In this document: positions 45,615 through 54,205 of the stretch, piece by piece
How positions within the stretch are numbered: position 1 is the stretch's first letter
How the letters are laid out: each line of letters starts with the position of its first letter
Source of the DNA: Virgisporangium aurantiacum
GTDB lineage: Bacteria; Actinomycetota; Actinomycetes; Mycobacteriales; Micromonosporaceae
Length of the DNA stretch: 64,000 nucleotides
Assembly: GCF_016863635.1 (NCBI RefSeq)
Contig: NZ_BOPG01000008.1
Coordinates: 37,712-101,711 of the forward strand
Reading direction: 5' to 3'
Made by a program: the position numbers and the translations under genes
Notes under the pieces: model-generated
Told to the model about the DNA's origin: nothing
The model's input: the letters and a program-made list of their open reading frames with translations, nothing else
Databases searched by the model: none

Positions 45615-47198
45615 GTGACCACCGACACCACGGCCACGGCGATCGAACCTCTTGACGAATCGCCGGAGGCCGTCGACGAGGCGCCCGAGCCGCCAGCGGC
45701 CGAGGTCGCCGAGCTACCGGCCACGGTGCGCGGGCGCCTGGCCACGGTGGCCGCCGACCCGATGTCGTGGCTGGCCACGGCGTTCGTGGTACTGATCGGT
45801 GGGATCCTGCGGCTGGCCAACCTCGGCCATCCCGACGCCAAGATCTTCGACGAAATCTACTACGCCACCGAGGCCGACGAGCTGCTCCGGTACGGCGTCG
45901 AGTGGAAGCCGGAGAACAATTCGGGCGACTACGTCGTCCACCCGCCGTTGGGCAAATGGTGCATCGCGGTCGGCGAATGGATCTTCGGGTACGACTCGTT
46001 CGGGTGGCGGATCTCGGCCGCGGTCTTCGGCATCGTGTCGATCCTGCTGCTGGTGCGCATCGCCCGGCGCCTGTTCCGGTCGACGATTCTCGGCTGCGTC
46101 GCCGGCCTGCTGATGGCGCTCGACGGGTTGCACTTCGTGCTCTCCCGGGCCGCCCTGCTCGACATCTTCCTGATGACGTTCGTGCTCGCCGCGTTCGGCT
46201 GCGTGCTGCTCGACCGCGACCAGCGCCGCCGCCGGATGCTCGCCGCCCTGGAGAGCGGCGTGCTCAAGCTCGGCGACAGCCCGCGACTGGGCATCCCGTG
46301 GTGGCGGATCGCGACCGCGTTCTTCCTCGGCTGCGCCTGCTCGGTGAAGCTCAGCGGCGCGTTCTTCATCCCCGCGGTCATCCTGATCATGGTGATCTGG
46401 GAGATCGGCCTGCGTCGCGCCGTCGGCGCCCGCATGCCGTGGTTGTACGGGTCGCTCAACGCCGTCGGCTGGACGGCCGGCATGGGCGTCCTCGTGCTCT
46501 CGGTCTACATCGCCGCGTGGACCGGGTGGTTCGCCACCGACCACGGCTGGAACCGGCACGGCCTGGCGGCGACGGGCCAGGACGAGACACCGGTGCTCGG
46601 CGCGCTGAAGAACCTGTGGGACTACCACGTCAGCGCGTACAAGTTCCACACCGGCCTGGTCCAGAAGCACGACTACCAGTCGTGGCCGTGGCAGTGGCTG
46701 CTGATGGGCCGCCCGGTGGCGTTCTACTGGAGCACCGAACTGCCCTGCGACTCCGACCGCTGCGCCGCCGAGGTGCTGCTGCTCGGCAACCCGATCCTGT
46801 GGTGGTCGTTCATCCCGGCCCTGGCCGGGCTCGCCTGGTTCGGCGTCGCCCAGCGCGACAAGCGGGCCGGCGTGATCGGCCTCATGGTGGCCGCCGGCCT
46901 GCTGCCCTGGTTCTGGTACCACTACGACGGCGGCCGCACGATGTTCGTGTTCTACGCGCTGCCGGCGCTGCCGTTCCTCGTGCTCGCCGTCGTGTACGTA
47001 CTCGGCTCGATCATGGGCCCACCGGGTCCGCCCGGCACCGGCGCACCCGACCGCCGGATGATCGGCGCCGTGGTCATCGGGATCTACGTCCTGGTCGTCG
47101 CCGCGTTCTTCGCGTACTTCCATCCCATCTACGTCGGTGAATCGATTCCGTACGAGGCGTGGTGGGATCGCATGCTCCTCGGCCGGAGGTGGGTTTAG
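45615..47198 (+). CDS. Dolichyl-phosphate-mannose--protein mannosyltransferase (PMT)
   Basis: The 527-residue polytopic protein has an early LANLGHPDAKIFDEIYYATE, including the catalytic DE pair, HPPLGKW, LDGLHFVLSRAALLDIF and ten or more hydrophobic helices, and ends with YEAWWDRMLLGRRWV. It should transfer mannose from polyprenyl-P-mannose to secreted proteins, as shown for mycobacterial Rv1002c. GTG 45615 is 50 bp from the rsmI start. Confidence 0.93.
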   Translation: MTTDTTATAIEPLDESPEAVDEAPEPPAAEVAELPATVRGRLATVAADPMSWLATAFVVLIGGILRLANLGHPDAKIFDEIYYATEADELLRYGVEWKPENNSGDYVVHPPLGKWCIAVGEWIFGYDSFGWRISAAVFGIVSILLLVRIARRLFRSTILGCVAGLLMALDGLHFVLSRAALLDIFLMTFVLAAFGCVLLDRDQRRRRMLAALESGVLKLGDSPRLGIPWWRIATAFFLGCACSVKLSGAFFIPAVILIMVIWEIGLRRAVGARMPWLYGSLNAVGWTAGMGVLVLSVYIAAWTGWFATDHGWNRHGLAATGQDETPVLGALKNLWDYHVSAYKFHTGLVQKHDYQSWPWQWLLMGRPVAFYWSTELPCDSDRCAAEVLLLGNPILWWSFIPALAGLAWFGVAQRDKRAGVIGLMVAAGLLPWFWYHYDGGRTMFVFYALPALPFLVLAVVYVLGSIMGPPGPPGTGAPDRRMIGAVVIGIYVLVVAAFFAYFHPIYVGESIPYEAWWDRMLLGRRWV

Positions 47199-47295
47199 CT
47201 TCGTTTCGACATTCGTCGGGGATCAGTCTGACTTGGGCGAATGACACGCCGTGACAATCCGCCCAGCAGGTCGACAACGCCGCTAAGTTCCCTGG

Positions 47296-47796
47296 ATGCC
47301 GCGCGCTGAAGCCATCCAGCACGCCGAAGAGGCGTCCGCACTCGAAGCCGAAGCTGCCGGGGCCACCTCCGGCACCACCGCCGGCGGACTGCTGATCGAG
47401 GCCGCCAACCAATGGTGGCTGGCCGGCGACCTTCAGAGATGCAGATCGCTGCTGGAGACCGTCATCGAGGGCGGCGGCGAGGCGGGCTGCTTCGCGCGGG
47501 CCGAGCTGCTCGGCGTCTTCCTGCAGGAGGCCGACCGCGACGGCGCCGAGGCCGAACTCGTGCGCCTCGCCGACGACCCGGCCCTGACGGAAGGCCCGTG
47601 CCAGCTGGTCGGCGAACTGCTCACCGACCACGGCGCCCTGGCCGCGGCCCTGGAGTGGTACGACCGCGTGCTCGGCTTCTGGACCGACGAGCGACGCGCG
47701 GCCGCCGCGGCGACCGACGGCCGCCGCAGCACCGATCGCATGTTGTGGCAACAGCGCCAGCGGGTCCGCAAGCGCCAGGGCCTGCAGCCCGACTAG
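47296..47796 (+). CDS. Small TPR-like helical protein
   Basis: The 166-residue protein has helical pairs such as AANQWWLAGDLQRCRSLLET and GELLTDHGALAAALEWYDRV, which look like degenerate TPR repeats. It is probably a cytosolic scaffold, otherwise unassigned. Its TAG stop shares the CTAG at 47793-47796 with the convergent aldo-keto reductase. ATG 47296 has no strong Shine-Dalgarno. Confidence 0.7.
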   Translation: MPRAEAIQHAEEASALEAEAAGATSGTTAGGLLIEAANQWWLAGDLQRCRSLLETVIEGGGEAGCFARAELLGVFLQEADRDGAEAELVRLADDPALTEGPCQLVGELLTDHGALAAALEWYDRVLGFWTDERRAAAAATDGRRSTDRMLWQQRQRVRKRQGLQPD

Positions 47797-48770
47797 TGAC
47801 CGCTGATCTCGTGCGGCCGGTACGGCGCCGCCAGCTTCTTGAGTTCGTCCCCGTCCAGGGCCAGGTCCACGGCCGCCACGGCGTCGTCGACGTGGGGAAG
47901 CTTCGTCGCGCCGAAGATCGGGGCCGCGACGCCGGGCTGGTGCAGCAGCCACGCCAGCGCCACCTGCGCCGACGGCACACCGCGGCCGGCCGCGATCTCG
48001 TCGACGGCGTCGACCACGGCGAAGTCGTCGTCGGAGTACAGGCTGTCGCCGAACTGGTCGTTGCGGGCGCGCAGCGTGTGCTTGCCGCCGCCGCGCGAGC
48101 GTGACCCGGTGAGCAGCCCCCGGGCCAGCGGGCTCCACGGGATGAGCCCGACGCCGAGGTCGACGCAGAACGGGTTCATCTCCCGCTCCTCCTCCCGGTA
48201 CACCAGGTTGTAGTGGTTCTGCATCGACACGTACCGGGTCCAGCCGTTCGCCGACGCCGTGTACTGCGCCTTCGCGAACTGCCAGGCGTACATGCTCGAC
48301 GCGCCGAGGTACCGCGCCTTGCCGGCCTTGACCACGTCGTGCAACGCCTCGAGCGTCTCCTCGACCGGCGTCTCCGGATCCCACCGGTGCACCTGGTACA
48401 GGTCGACGTGGTCGGTGCCGAGACGGCGCAGCGAGTTGTCGATCGAGGCCATGATGTGCTTGCGGCTCAGCCCGCGGTCGTTGGGGCCGGCGCCCATCTC
48501 GCCCCACACTTTGGTGGCCAGCACGTAGTCGTCGCGGCCGGCGAACAGCTTCGCCAGCAGCGCGCCGGTGATCTCCTCGCTCGCGCCGGTGCTGTAGACG
48601 TCGGCGGTGTCGAAGAACGTGACCCCCGCTTCGACGGCGCGCCGGACGATCGGCTCCGCGTCGCCGATCCGCAGGCTCCACGGGCGGAGGTCCGGGTCAC
48701 CGAAGCTCATCATCCCCAGCGCGACGCGGGAGACCTTCAGTCCGCTGCTGCCCAGTCGTACGTATTCCAT
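47793..48770 (-). CDS. Aldo/keto reductase
   Basis: The 325-residue NADPH-dependent oxidoreductase has the tetrad residues in FFDTADVYSTGASEE (Asp, Tyr), VLATKVWG (Lys) and LYQVHRWDPETP (His), and ends with a PHVDDAVAAVDLAL region. It begins MEYVRLGSSGLKVSRVALG. ATG 48770 has GGGGAG upstream. The substrate is unknown. It is divergent from the Smr gene with only 25 bp between the start codons. Confidence 0.9.
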   Translation of the reverse strand: MEYVRLGSSGLKVSRVALGMMSFGDPDLRPWSLRIGDAEPIVRRAVEAGVTFFDTADVYSTGASEEITGALLAKLFAGRDDYVLATKVWGEMGAGPNDRGLSRKHIMASIDNSLRRLGTDHVDLYQVHRWDPETPVEETLEALHDVVKAGKARYLGASSMYAWQFAKAQYTASANGWTRYVSMQNHYNLVYREEEREMNPFCVDLGVGLIPWSPLARGLLTGSRSRGGGKHTLRARNDQFGDSLYSDDDFAVVDAVDEIAAGRGVPSAQVALAWLLHQPGVAAPIFGATKLPHVDDAVAAVDLALDGDELKKLAAPYRPHEISGH

Positions 48771-48795
48771 GGCTCCCCACGCTAGCCTCGGGCCG

Positions 48796-49050
48796 GTGAA
48801 GCTGAAGTTGGACCTGCATGACATCTTCAACCGCGGCCAGGACATCGACCGCGCGCTGAACGCGATCATCAACGAGGCGGTGCAGAAGAAGGCGACCCTC
48901 GTCGAGATCATCCCGGGCAAGGGCTCCGGCCAGCTGAAGAAGCGGGTGCTGCGGTTCCTCGACCAGAAGGAGATCAAGGCGCTCTACCACCGGGTGGAGA
49001 AGGACTCGAAGAACTTCGGGCGCCTCTTCATCCACTTCCGGCACAAATAG
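48796..49050 (+). CDS. Free-standing Smr domain protein
   Basis: The 84-residue protein starts VKLKLDLHDIFNRGQDIDRA and has the LDLH motif and the nuclease-type loop VEIIPGKGSGQLKKRV. It matches the Smr domain found at the C-terminus of MutS2 and in ribosome-rescue nucleases. It has no MutS or other domains. In other bacteria such proteins cut mRNA in stalled-ribosome rescue, but that role here is inference. GTG 48796. Confidence 0.85.
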   Translation: MKLKLDLHDIFNRGQDIDRALNAIINEAVQKKATLVEIIPGKGSGQLKKRVLRFLDQKEIKALYHRVEKDSKNFGRLFIHFRHK

Positions 49051-49053
49051 GCG

Positions 49054-49317
49054 TCAGTCGAGCCGACGCCGCACGAACCGGATCAGCGCGACCACCGCGA
49101 TCGCCACCAGCACCAGGACGGCGGCCCAGTGTCCGGTGAGGATCACCGCGGCCACGCCCAGGACGGCGAGCACCGCCAGCACGACGGTCCACGTGCGGCG
49201 GTACTCGCGGGGTGGTTTCGGGCGGCCGGCCCGCATCGCGGCGGCGAATCGCTTGTCGCCGGCGGCCAGATCGGCCTCGATCAGCTCGAGCAGGTGCCGC
49301 TCGCGTTCACTCAACAT
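49054..49317 (-). CDS. DUF3040 small membrane protein
   Basis: From ATG 49317 (GGAGGACC upstream) the 87-residue protein starts MLSERERHLLELIEADLAAG and then has two closely spaced hydrophobic helices and a RRRLD end. LSxRERxxLxxIExxL is the DUF3040 hallmark, common and uncharacterised in actinobacteria. Confidence 0.85.
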   Translation of the reverse strand: MLSERERHLLELIEADLAAGDKRFAAAMRAGRPKPPREYRRTWTVVLAVLAVLGVAAVILTGHWAAVLVLVAIAVVALIRFVRRRLD

Positions 49318-49406
49318 CCGGTCCTCCGGCGGCTGACGGTGATCGCGATGTACCCCACGGCGGTCAACATCACTCCGCTTCGGCAACAGTTACGTCCGGG
49401 AGATTT

Positions 49407-50126
49407 TCACGAACGGGGCTGCCAGCGGAAGACCCGGGCGGCCAGCCAGGCGGACACGGCCGCGGTCACCGCTGTCGCAACCAGCGGCGGAGCGATCGTC
49501 GAGAACGACAGCGCGGTCCCCTCCCAGCCCAACCTGACCAGTTGCGCGACCGCCGCGCCGGGCACGGCCATCATCACCCAGGTCACCTCGCCGGGCGCGG
49601 TCGCCAGGACCCACATCGAGCCGCCGAACAGGGCCACGAACAACGGAAGCGTGGTCAGCTGGGCCATCTCGGCGCCGGAGGTCACCGCGGCGGTGACGAA
49701 CGCCAGCGCCAGCGCCAGCGCGGTACCGCCGACCAACGCGAGACCGATCGGCCACCACGCGTGCGGCCACGACCGGGTGACCGCGATCGTGGTGGCGACG
49801 AGCACCACCGCCTGCACCGCGACGAGCGTCGCCAGCGGCACCAGCAGGCCGGCGATGATCGCCCGGTCCGACGCCGGCGACGTGCGCAGCCGCTTGAGCA
49901 CCAGCTGCTGCCGCCGGGCGGCGAGGGTGGTGGTGGCCCCCGCGTACGGGGTGAACCCGAGCAGCCCCACCAGCTGCATCGACACCACCATGCCGACGGG
50001 CAGCTGCCCGTTGCCGATCAGGACGAACCCCATCGCGAGCGGGGCGAGGATCGCGGTCCCCGCGGCGAGCGGGCTGCGGGTGATCAACTTCAGTTCCGCG
50101 ACGGCAAGCAGGGCCCAGGGCTTCAT
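49407..50126 (-). CDS. ABC-2 type exporter permease
   Basis: The 239-residue protein has six hydrophobic helices with LKLITRSPLAAGTAILAPLA and the conserved ALFGGSMWVLATAPGEVTWV. Its ATG overlaps the ATPase stop (50123-50126). Together they form a drug- or lipid-type ABC-2 exporter. The divergent two-component system probably controls it. Confidence 0.88.
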   Translation of the reverse strand: MKPWALLAVAELKLITRSPLAAGTAILAPLAMGFVLIGNGQLPVGMVVSMQLVGLLGFTPYAGATTTLAARRQQLVLKRLRTSPASDRAIIAGLLVPLATLVAVQAVVLVATTIAVTRSWPHAWWPIGLALVGGTALALALAFVTAAVTSGAEMAQLTTLPLFVALFGGSMWVLATAPGEVTWVMMAVPGAAVAQLVRLGWEGTALSFSTIAPPLVATAVTAAVSAWLAARVFRWQPRS

Positions 50127-51022
50127 CGGCTGTACTCCTTGAACACCTCGGCGAGCGACGGCGGCGCCGCCCGCAACCGTTCCGGGCGCGCGTCGAGCCG
50201 CTCCGCCCAGGTCGAGAGCCGCTGCATGTCGCCGACCAGGTCACCGGTGCGGATCTCCAGATCGCCGACGCCGGTCCACACCTGCTCGCCGACCAGGCCC
50301 GGCACCATCGCGCCGTGCAGGCGGGCCGGCAGCGAGCACCGGATGCGGGCCGGCTGGCCGGCGGCCACCTCGTCGAGCGTCCCGGTGGTGACGATCCGGC
50401 CGGCGTGCAGGATCGCCAGCCGGTCGGCCAGTTCCTCCGCCTCCTCCAGGTAGTGGGTGGTCAGCACGACCGTGACGCCGGCCCGCACCCGCCGCCGGAT
50501 GACCTCCCACGCCCGTTCCCGCGACTGCGGGTCCAGGCCGGTCGTCGGTTCGTCGAGGAACAGCAGTTCGGGGTCGCCGACGAGGGCCGCGGCCAGGTCG
50601 AGCCGGCGCTTCTCCCCGCCGGACAGGGCACCCACCCGCACCCGGGACCGGTGGGTCAGGTCGACCTCGTCCAGCAGCGTCGCCGGCGCCGTCGAGGAGC
50701 CGTACAGGCGCTGCCACATGGTCAGGGTCTCGGTGACGGTCAGGCCGGGCGCGAACCCGGACTCCTGCATCACCGCGCCGGTGCGGGCCGCCACCCGGTG
50801 CCGCTCGCGGTGGACGTCCAGGCCGAGCACCCGCACCTCGCCGGCGCTCGGCCGCAGGTGACCCTGCAGCGTGTCGAGAATCGTGGTCTTGCCGGCACCG
50901 TTCGTGCCGAGCAGCGCGAACAGCTCACCGCGGCCGACCGTGAGGTCGACCCCGCGCACCGCCTCGTAGTCGCCGTAGCGGCAGCGCAGGCCAGCGCACC
51001 GCAGAACCGGGTCCGTCGTCAT
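50123..51022 (-). CDS. ABC-2 type exporter ATPase
   Basis: The 299-residue ATPase has Walker A GTNGAGKTT, Q-loop, signature LSGGEKRRLDLAAAL and Walker B LLFLDEPTTGLD, with TTHYLEEAEELADRLAI. It is of the DrrA/CcmA class. ATG 51022 faces the histidine kinase across a 148-bp region with an 18-bp inverted repeat. Confidence 0.92.
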   Translation of the reverse strand: MTTDPVLRCAGLRCRYGDYEAVRGVDLTVGRGELFALLGTNGAGKTTILDTLQGHLRPSAGEVRVLGLDVHRERHRVAARTGAVMQESGFAPGLTVTETLTMWQRLYGSSTAPATLLDEVDLTHRSRVRVGALSGGEKRRLDLAAALVGDPELLFLDEPTTGLDPQSRERAWEVIRRRVRAGVTVVLTTHYLEEAEELADRLAILHAGRIVTTGTLDEVAAGQPARIRCSLPARLHGAMVPGLVGEQVWTGVGDLEIRTGDLVGDMQRLSTWAERLDARPERLRAAPPSLAEVFKEYSR

Positions 51023-51100
51023 GGCTCAAAAGCTTCTCGGTGACGCCGTGCGCCCGGTAGTGCGTGCGGGCACCGCCCGGTGTGCGCACTCCACGACCTC

Positions 51101-51118
51101 TCATGACAGATGTCATGA
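51101..51118. promoter_or_regulatory. Inverted repeat in the ABC exporter / two-component divergent promoter
   Basis: TCATGACAGATGTCATGA is an 8-bp perfect dyad (TCATGACA/TGTCATGA) with a 2-base centre. It lies midway between the exporter start (51022) and the kinase start (51171). NarL/DesR-type regulators commonly bind such ATGACA-TGTCAT dyads, so the response regulator at 52397 is the likely ligand. Confidence 0.7.
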
Positions 51119-51170
51119 ACCCAGGTCAGGGGCTTGGCCCCGAACCCGCCCGAGGGCGGATGATGACGGC

Positions 51171-52400
51171 GTGACCGTCGCCGCCCCCTACCCCGCCCGC
51201 CTGCGGTACCTGCGTCACATGACGTTGTGGACGCTGCTGCTGTTCGACGGCGTGGTGTTCCTCCCGGTGGCGATGGAACTGTTCTGGCACCGGTCGGCAG
51301 CGGTGCCGGTGCTGCTGGTCCTGGCCGCCGCGCTGGTGGTGTCGTGCGCGGTCGCCGCCCACTTCATGATCGCTTCGGTGGCGGCCGGCGGCCCGCCGCC
51401 GATGACCCGTCGGGTCCGCGTCGCCTTCGGATGCGCGGCCGCCGGCGCGCTGATCGCCCCCGTCGTGGCGGCGCCGCTGTATTCGCCGTCGACCGGGCCG
51501 CCGGCGCCGTGGCTGCTGCTGCCGGCCCTGTTCACCGCCGCGGTCATGGCCGGCAGCGGGCTACCCCGGTTCCGCACCGCGGTCGCCGGAGCCGTGCTGG
51601 CCGCCGGGGCCGGCGCGGCCGGTGCGGCGAACGCCGGCCAGGAGGTACTGCCCGCGGTCGTGGTCGGGGCGTTCGCCGTGACGGCGGCGTGTGCGGCCGT
51701 CGCCGCGCAGGTGTGGTTCTGGGACGTGGCGGCGCAGGCCGACCGGGCGCGGCAGCTCGAAGGGGAGGCCGCGGTGGCCGGCGAGCGGCTACGGTTCGCC
51801 GCCGAACTGCACGACATCCAGGGGCACAGCCTGCAGGTGATCGCGTTGAAGAGCGAACTGGCCGCGCGGCTCGTCGAGGCCGACCCGGCCCGGGCCGTCG
51901 CCGAGATGCGCGAGATCGAGTCGCTGGCCCGGGAGGCGCTGCGGGACACCCGCGAGGTGGCGTACGGCTACCGGACGGTCAACCTCACCGTCGAGATCGC
52001 CAACGCGACCCGCGTGCTGGCGGCCGCCGGGGTGCACTGCGCGACCCGGTCCGACGCCGACCCGCCGGCGTTGGCACCGGCCGCGGAACGGCTGCTCGGG
52101 CTCGTGGTGCGGGAGGCCACCACCAACGTCATCCGGCACAGCCGGGCGGCGAACGCGGAGATCGAGTTGGTCCGGGACGGTGCCGAGGTGCGGTTGCTGA
52201 TGGCGAACGACGCGCCGCTCACGCCGTCGGCGGCCGGCTCCGGCGGCGGCCTCGCCGGCCTCGCCGAGCGGTTCGAGGCCGCCGGCGGCTCGCTCTCCTG
52301 GCGACGCGGCGAAGACCGATTCGAGGTGACGGCGATGCTGCCGGCCCACGTTCCGGTGCCCGCGCCCGTTGTCACCAGGGACGGAGCGGCGTCCCGTTGA
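51171..52400 (+). CDS. DesK-like sensor histidine kinase
   Basis: The 409-residue kinase has about five to six N-terminal hydrophobic helices, a HisKA_3 box ELHDIQGHSLQVIALKSELA (phospho-acceptor His), and a HATPase domain with VREATTNVIRHS and GSGGGLAGLAERFEAAGGSL. I chose GTG 51171. The frame opens earlier (51021), but that stretch covers the operator. The stop overlaps the regulator TTG (TTGA). Confidence 0.9.
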   Translation: MTVAAPYPARLRYLRHMTLWTLLLFDGVVFLPVAMELFWHRSAAVPVLLVLAAALVVSCAVAAHFMIASVAAGGPPPMTRRVRVAFGCAAAGALIAPVVAAPLYSPSTGPPAPWLLLPALFTAAVMAGSGLPRFRTAVAGAVLAAGAGAAGAANAGQEVLPAVVVGAFAVTAACAAVAAQVWFWDVAAQADRARQLEGEAAVAGERLRFAAELHDIQGHSLQVIALKSELAARLVEADPARAVAEMREIESLAREALRDTREVAYGYRTVNLTVEIANATRVLAAAGVHCATRSDADPPALAPAAERLLGLVVREATTNVIRHSRAANAEIELVRDGAEVRLLMANDAPLTPSAAGSGGGLAGLAERFEAAGGSLSWRRGEDRFEVTAMLPAHVPVPAPVVTRDGAASR

Positions 52401-52999
52401 TCACTTTGCTGTTGGCCGACGACGAGGACCTCATCCGCGGCGCCCTCGCCGCCCTCCTGGAACTCGAGCCCGACCTGCGCGTCGTCGCCCAGGCCGCGAC
52501 CAGCGCCGCCGCCGTCGACCTGGCGCTGGCGCACCGGCCGCAGGTCGCGGTGCTCGACCTGGAGATGCCACCCGGTGACGGGCTGCAGGCCGCCACCGGC
52601 ATCCGCGCGGCGCTCGGCATCCCGGTGATCCTGGTGACGCGGCACTCCCGACCCGCCGTGCTGCGCCGCGCCCTGGCCGCCGGCGTCGCCGGGTTCGTGC
52701 CCAAGACCACGCCGGCCGGGCGGCTCGCCGAGATCATCCGCGACGTGCACGCCGGCCGCCGGTACGTCGACTCCGACATCGCCGCGAGCGCGCTCACCGA
52801 GGACGCCTGCCCGTTGACCATCCGGGAACTCGACGTGCTGCGGGCCGCCCGGACCGGCGCGGCGGTCACCGAGATCGCGACGGCCGTGCACCTCGCACCG
52901 GGAACGGTGCGCAACTACCTGTCGTCGGCGATGACCAAGCTCGGCGTCAGCACCCGGCACGCCGCCGCGCACACCGCCTGGGAAGAGGGCTGGATCTAG
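52397..52999 (+). CDS. DesR/NarL-family response regulator
   Basis: The 200-residue protein has a receiver domain (LLLADDEDLIRGALAALLE, phospho-Asp in VAVLDLEMPPGDG, Lys in FVPKTTP) and a LuxR-type HTH (LTIRELDVLRAARTGAAVTE and LAPGTVRNYLSSAMTKLGV). It starts at TTG 52397 overlapping the kinase stop. It likely senses the same signal as the kinase and controls the divergent ABC exporter. Its TAG shares CTAG with the DedA gene. Confidence 0.92.
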   Translation: MITLLLADDEDLIRGALAALLELEPDLRVVAQAATSAAAVDLALAHRPQVAVLDLEMPPGDGLQAATGIRAALGIPVILVTRHSRPAVLRRALAAGVAGFVPKTTPAGRLAEIIRDVHAGRRYVDSDIAASALTEDACPLTIRELDVLRAARTGAAVTEIATAVHLAPGTVRNYLSSAMTKLGVSTRHAAAHTAWEEGWI

Positions 53000-53601
53000 G
53001 CCCTGACCTTCTCGCGACTCCGCCGCCAGGCCAGGGCCGCCAGACCGACCACGATCAGCCCGACCACAACGAGGCTCACCGGCCCCATGTAGTGGTCGAC
53101 CTCCTGCCACTTCTCGGCCAGGAACCACCCGGCGGCGATGAACGCGGCGTTCCACACGCCGGTGCCGATCGAGGTGAGCACCGTGAACTTCACCAACGGC
53201 ATCCGGGTCATGCCGGCCGGTAGCGACACGACGCTGCGCAGCACCGGCACGCACCGCGACGCGGCCACGATCCAACTGCCGTTCTTCTCGAACAGCTTGC
53301 AACCGCGGTCGACGTCCTTCTGGCTGGCCACGAAGAACCACGGCCGGCCGGCGAGCCGGTGCAGCCGCTCGTACCCGAGCCACCAGCCGAGCCAGTAGAG
53401 CACCAGGGCGCCGGCCAGGCCGCCGGCGGTCGCCGCGATCCAGACCAGGATCACGTTCATCGCGCCCTCCCGGGCCCGGAAACCGGCCAGCGGGAGGACG
53501 AGTTCGGACGGGATCGGCGGAATGATCGTCTCCAGCGCGATGAGGATGCCCACGCCGAACGGCCCGAGGGCATCCATCACGCTGCTGATCCAGTCCGCCA
53601 T
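52996..53601 (-). CDS. DedA-family membrane protein
   Basis: The 201-residue protein has LETIIPPIPSELVLPLAGFR, SRCVPVLRSVVSLPAGMTRM and about five hydrophobic segments, matching DedA (SNARE-associated/VTT) proteins that act in lipid flipping and envelope homeostasis. I placed the start at ATG 53601. The longer frame adds non-family residues overlapping the sigma gene promoter. Confidence 0.9.
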   Translation of the reverse strand: MADWISSVMDALGPFGVGILIALETIIPPIPSELVLPLAGFRAREGAMNVILVWIAATAGGLAGALVLYWLGWWLGYERLHRLAGRPWFFVASQKDVDRGCKLFEKNGSWIVAASRCVPVLRSVVSLPAGMTRMPLVKFTVLTSIGTGVWNAAFIAAGWFLAEKWQEVDHYMGPVSLVVVGLIVVGLAALAWRRSREKVRA

Positions 53602-53689
53602 CTCCTGATCGTTCCCCTCATCCCGGAGGTAACAAACCGAGCCGCTCCCGGCGTGTACCAGTCGAGACCGGAAAACGAAGGGACGCGCT

Positions 53690-54205
53690 TTGACCGAGGC
53701 CAGGAACGACAGTTTCGACGACTTCGTGGTCAACCGGGGTCCGGCGCTGCTCCGCTTCGCGTATCTGCTCACGGGTGACCGGCACCGCGCCGAGGATCTC
53801 GTGCAGGAGGTACTCGCGCGGGTCCATCAACGGTGGAACCGCATCGAGCGGGCGGAAGGCGCCGAATTCTATGTCCGCACGGCCCTCGTGCGGCAGAACA
53901 TCTCGTGGTGGCGGCGGCGGTCGGCGCGCAGTGAGCAGCCGGTCGCCGAGGTGCCGGAGACCGCCGCCGACGGCAGCGAGCACTCGCTGGCCGCCCGCGA
54001 CGAGATGTGGAACCTGCTGGCCACCCTGCCCCGCAAGCAGCGGGCCGTGCTGGTGCTGCGGTTCTACGAAGACCTGCCCGACGACCGGATCGCGGCCCTG
54101 CTGGGCTGCTCGACGGTGACGGTGCGGGTCCAGGCGTCGCGGGCGCTGGCCCGCCTGCGCGCCACTCTGAGCGACAAGAACATCACCACCAGGAGAGAAC
54201 AGTGA
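53690..54205 (+). CDS. SigE-family sigma factor (second copy)
   Basis: The 171-residue protein has region 2 (LLRFAYLLTGDRHRAEDLVQ, EVLARVHQRW, FYVRTALVRQNISWWRRR) and region 4 (LATLPRKQRAVLVLRFYEDL, then AALLGCSTVTVRVQASRALA). TTG 53690 has AAGGGA 7 bases upstream. It overlaps the next GTG by 4 bp. It is not closely similar to the sigma factor at 21694 but has the same operon layout. Confidence 0.9.
   Translation: MTEARNDSFDDFVVNRGPALLRFAYLLTGDRHRAEDLVQEVLARVHQRWNRIERAEGAEFYVRTALVRQNISWWRRRSARSEQPVAEVPETAADGSEHSLAARDEMWNLLATLPRKQRAVLVLRFYEDLPDDRIAALLGCSTVTVRVQASRALARLRATLSDKNITTRREQ

Noticed and set aside
47074..48681. Minus-strand open frame of 535 codons
   Set aside because: It overlaps the PMT gene end, the TPR-like gene and the aldo-keto reductase out of frame. 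The reductase frame has clear motifs.
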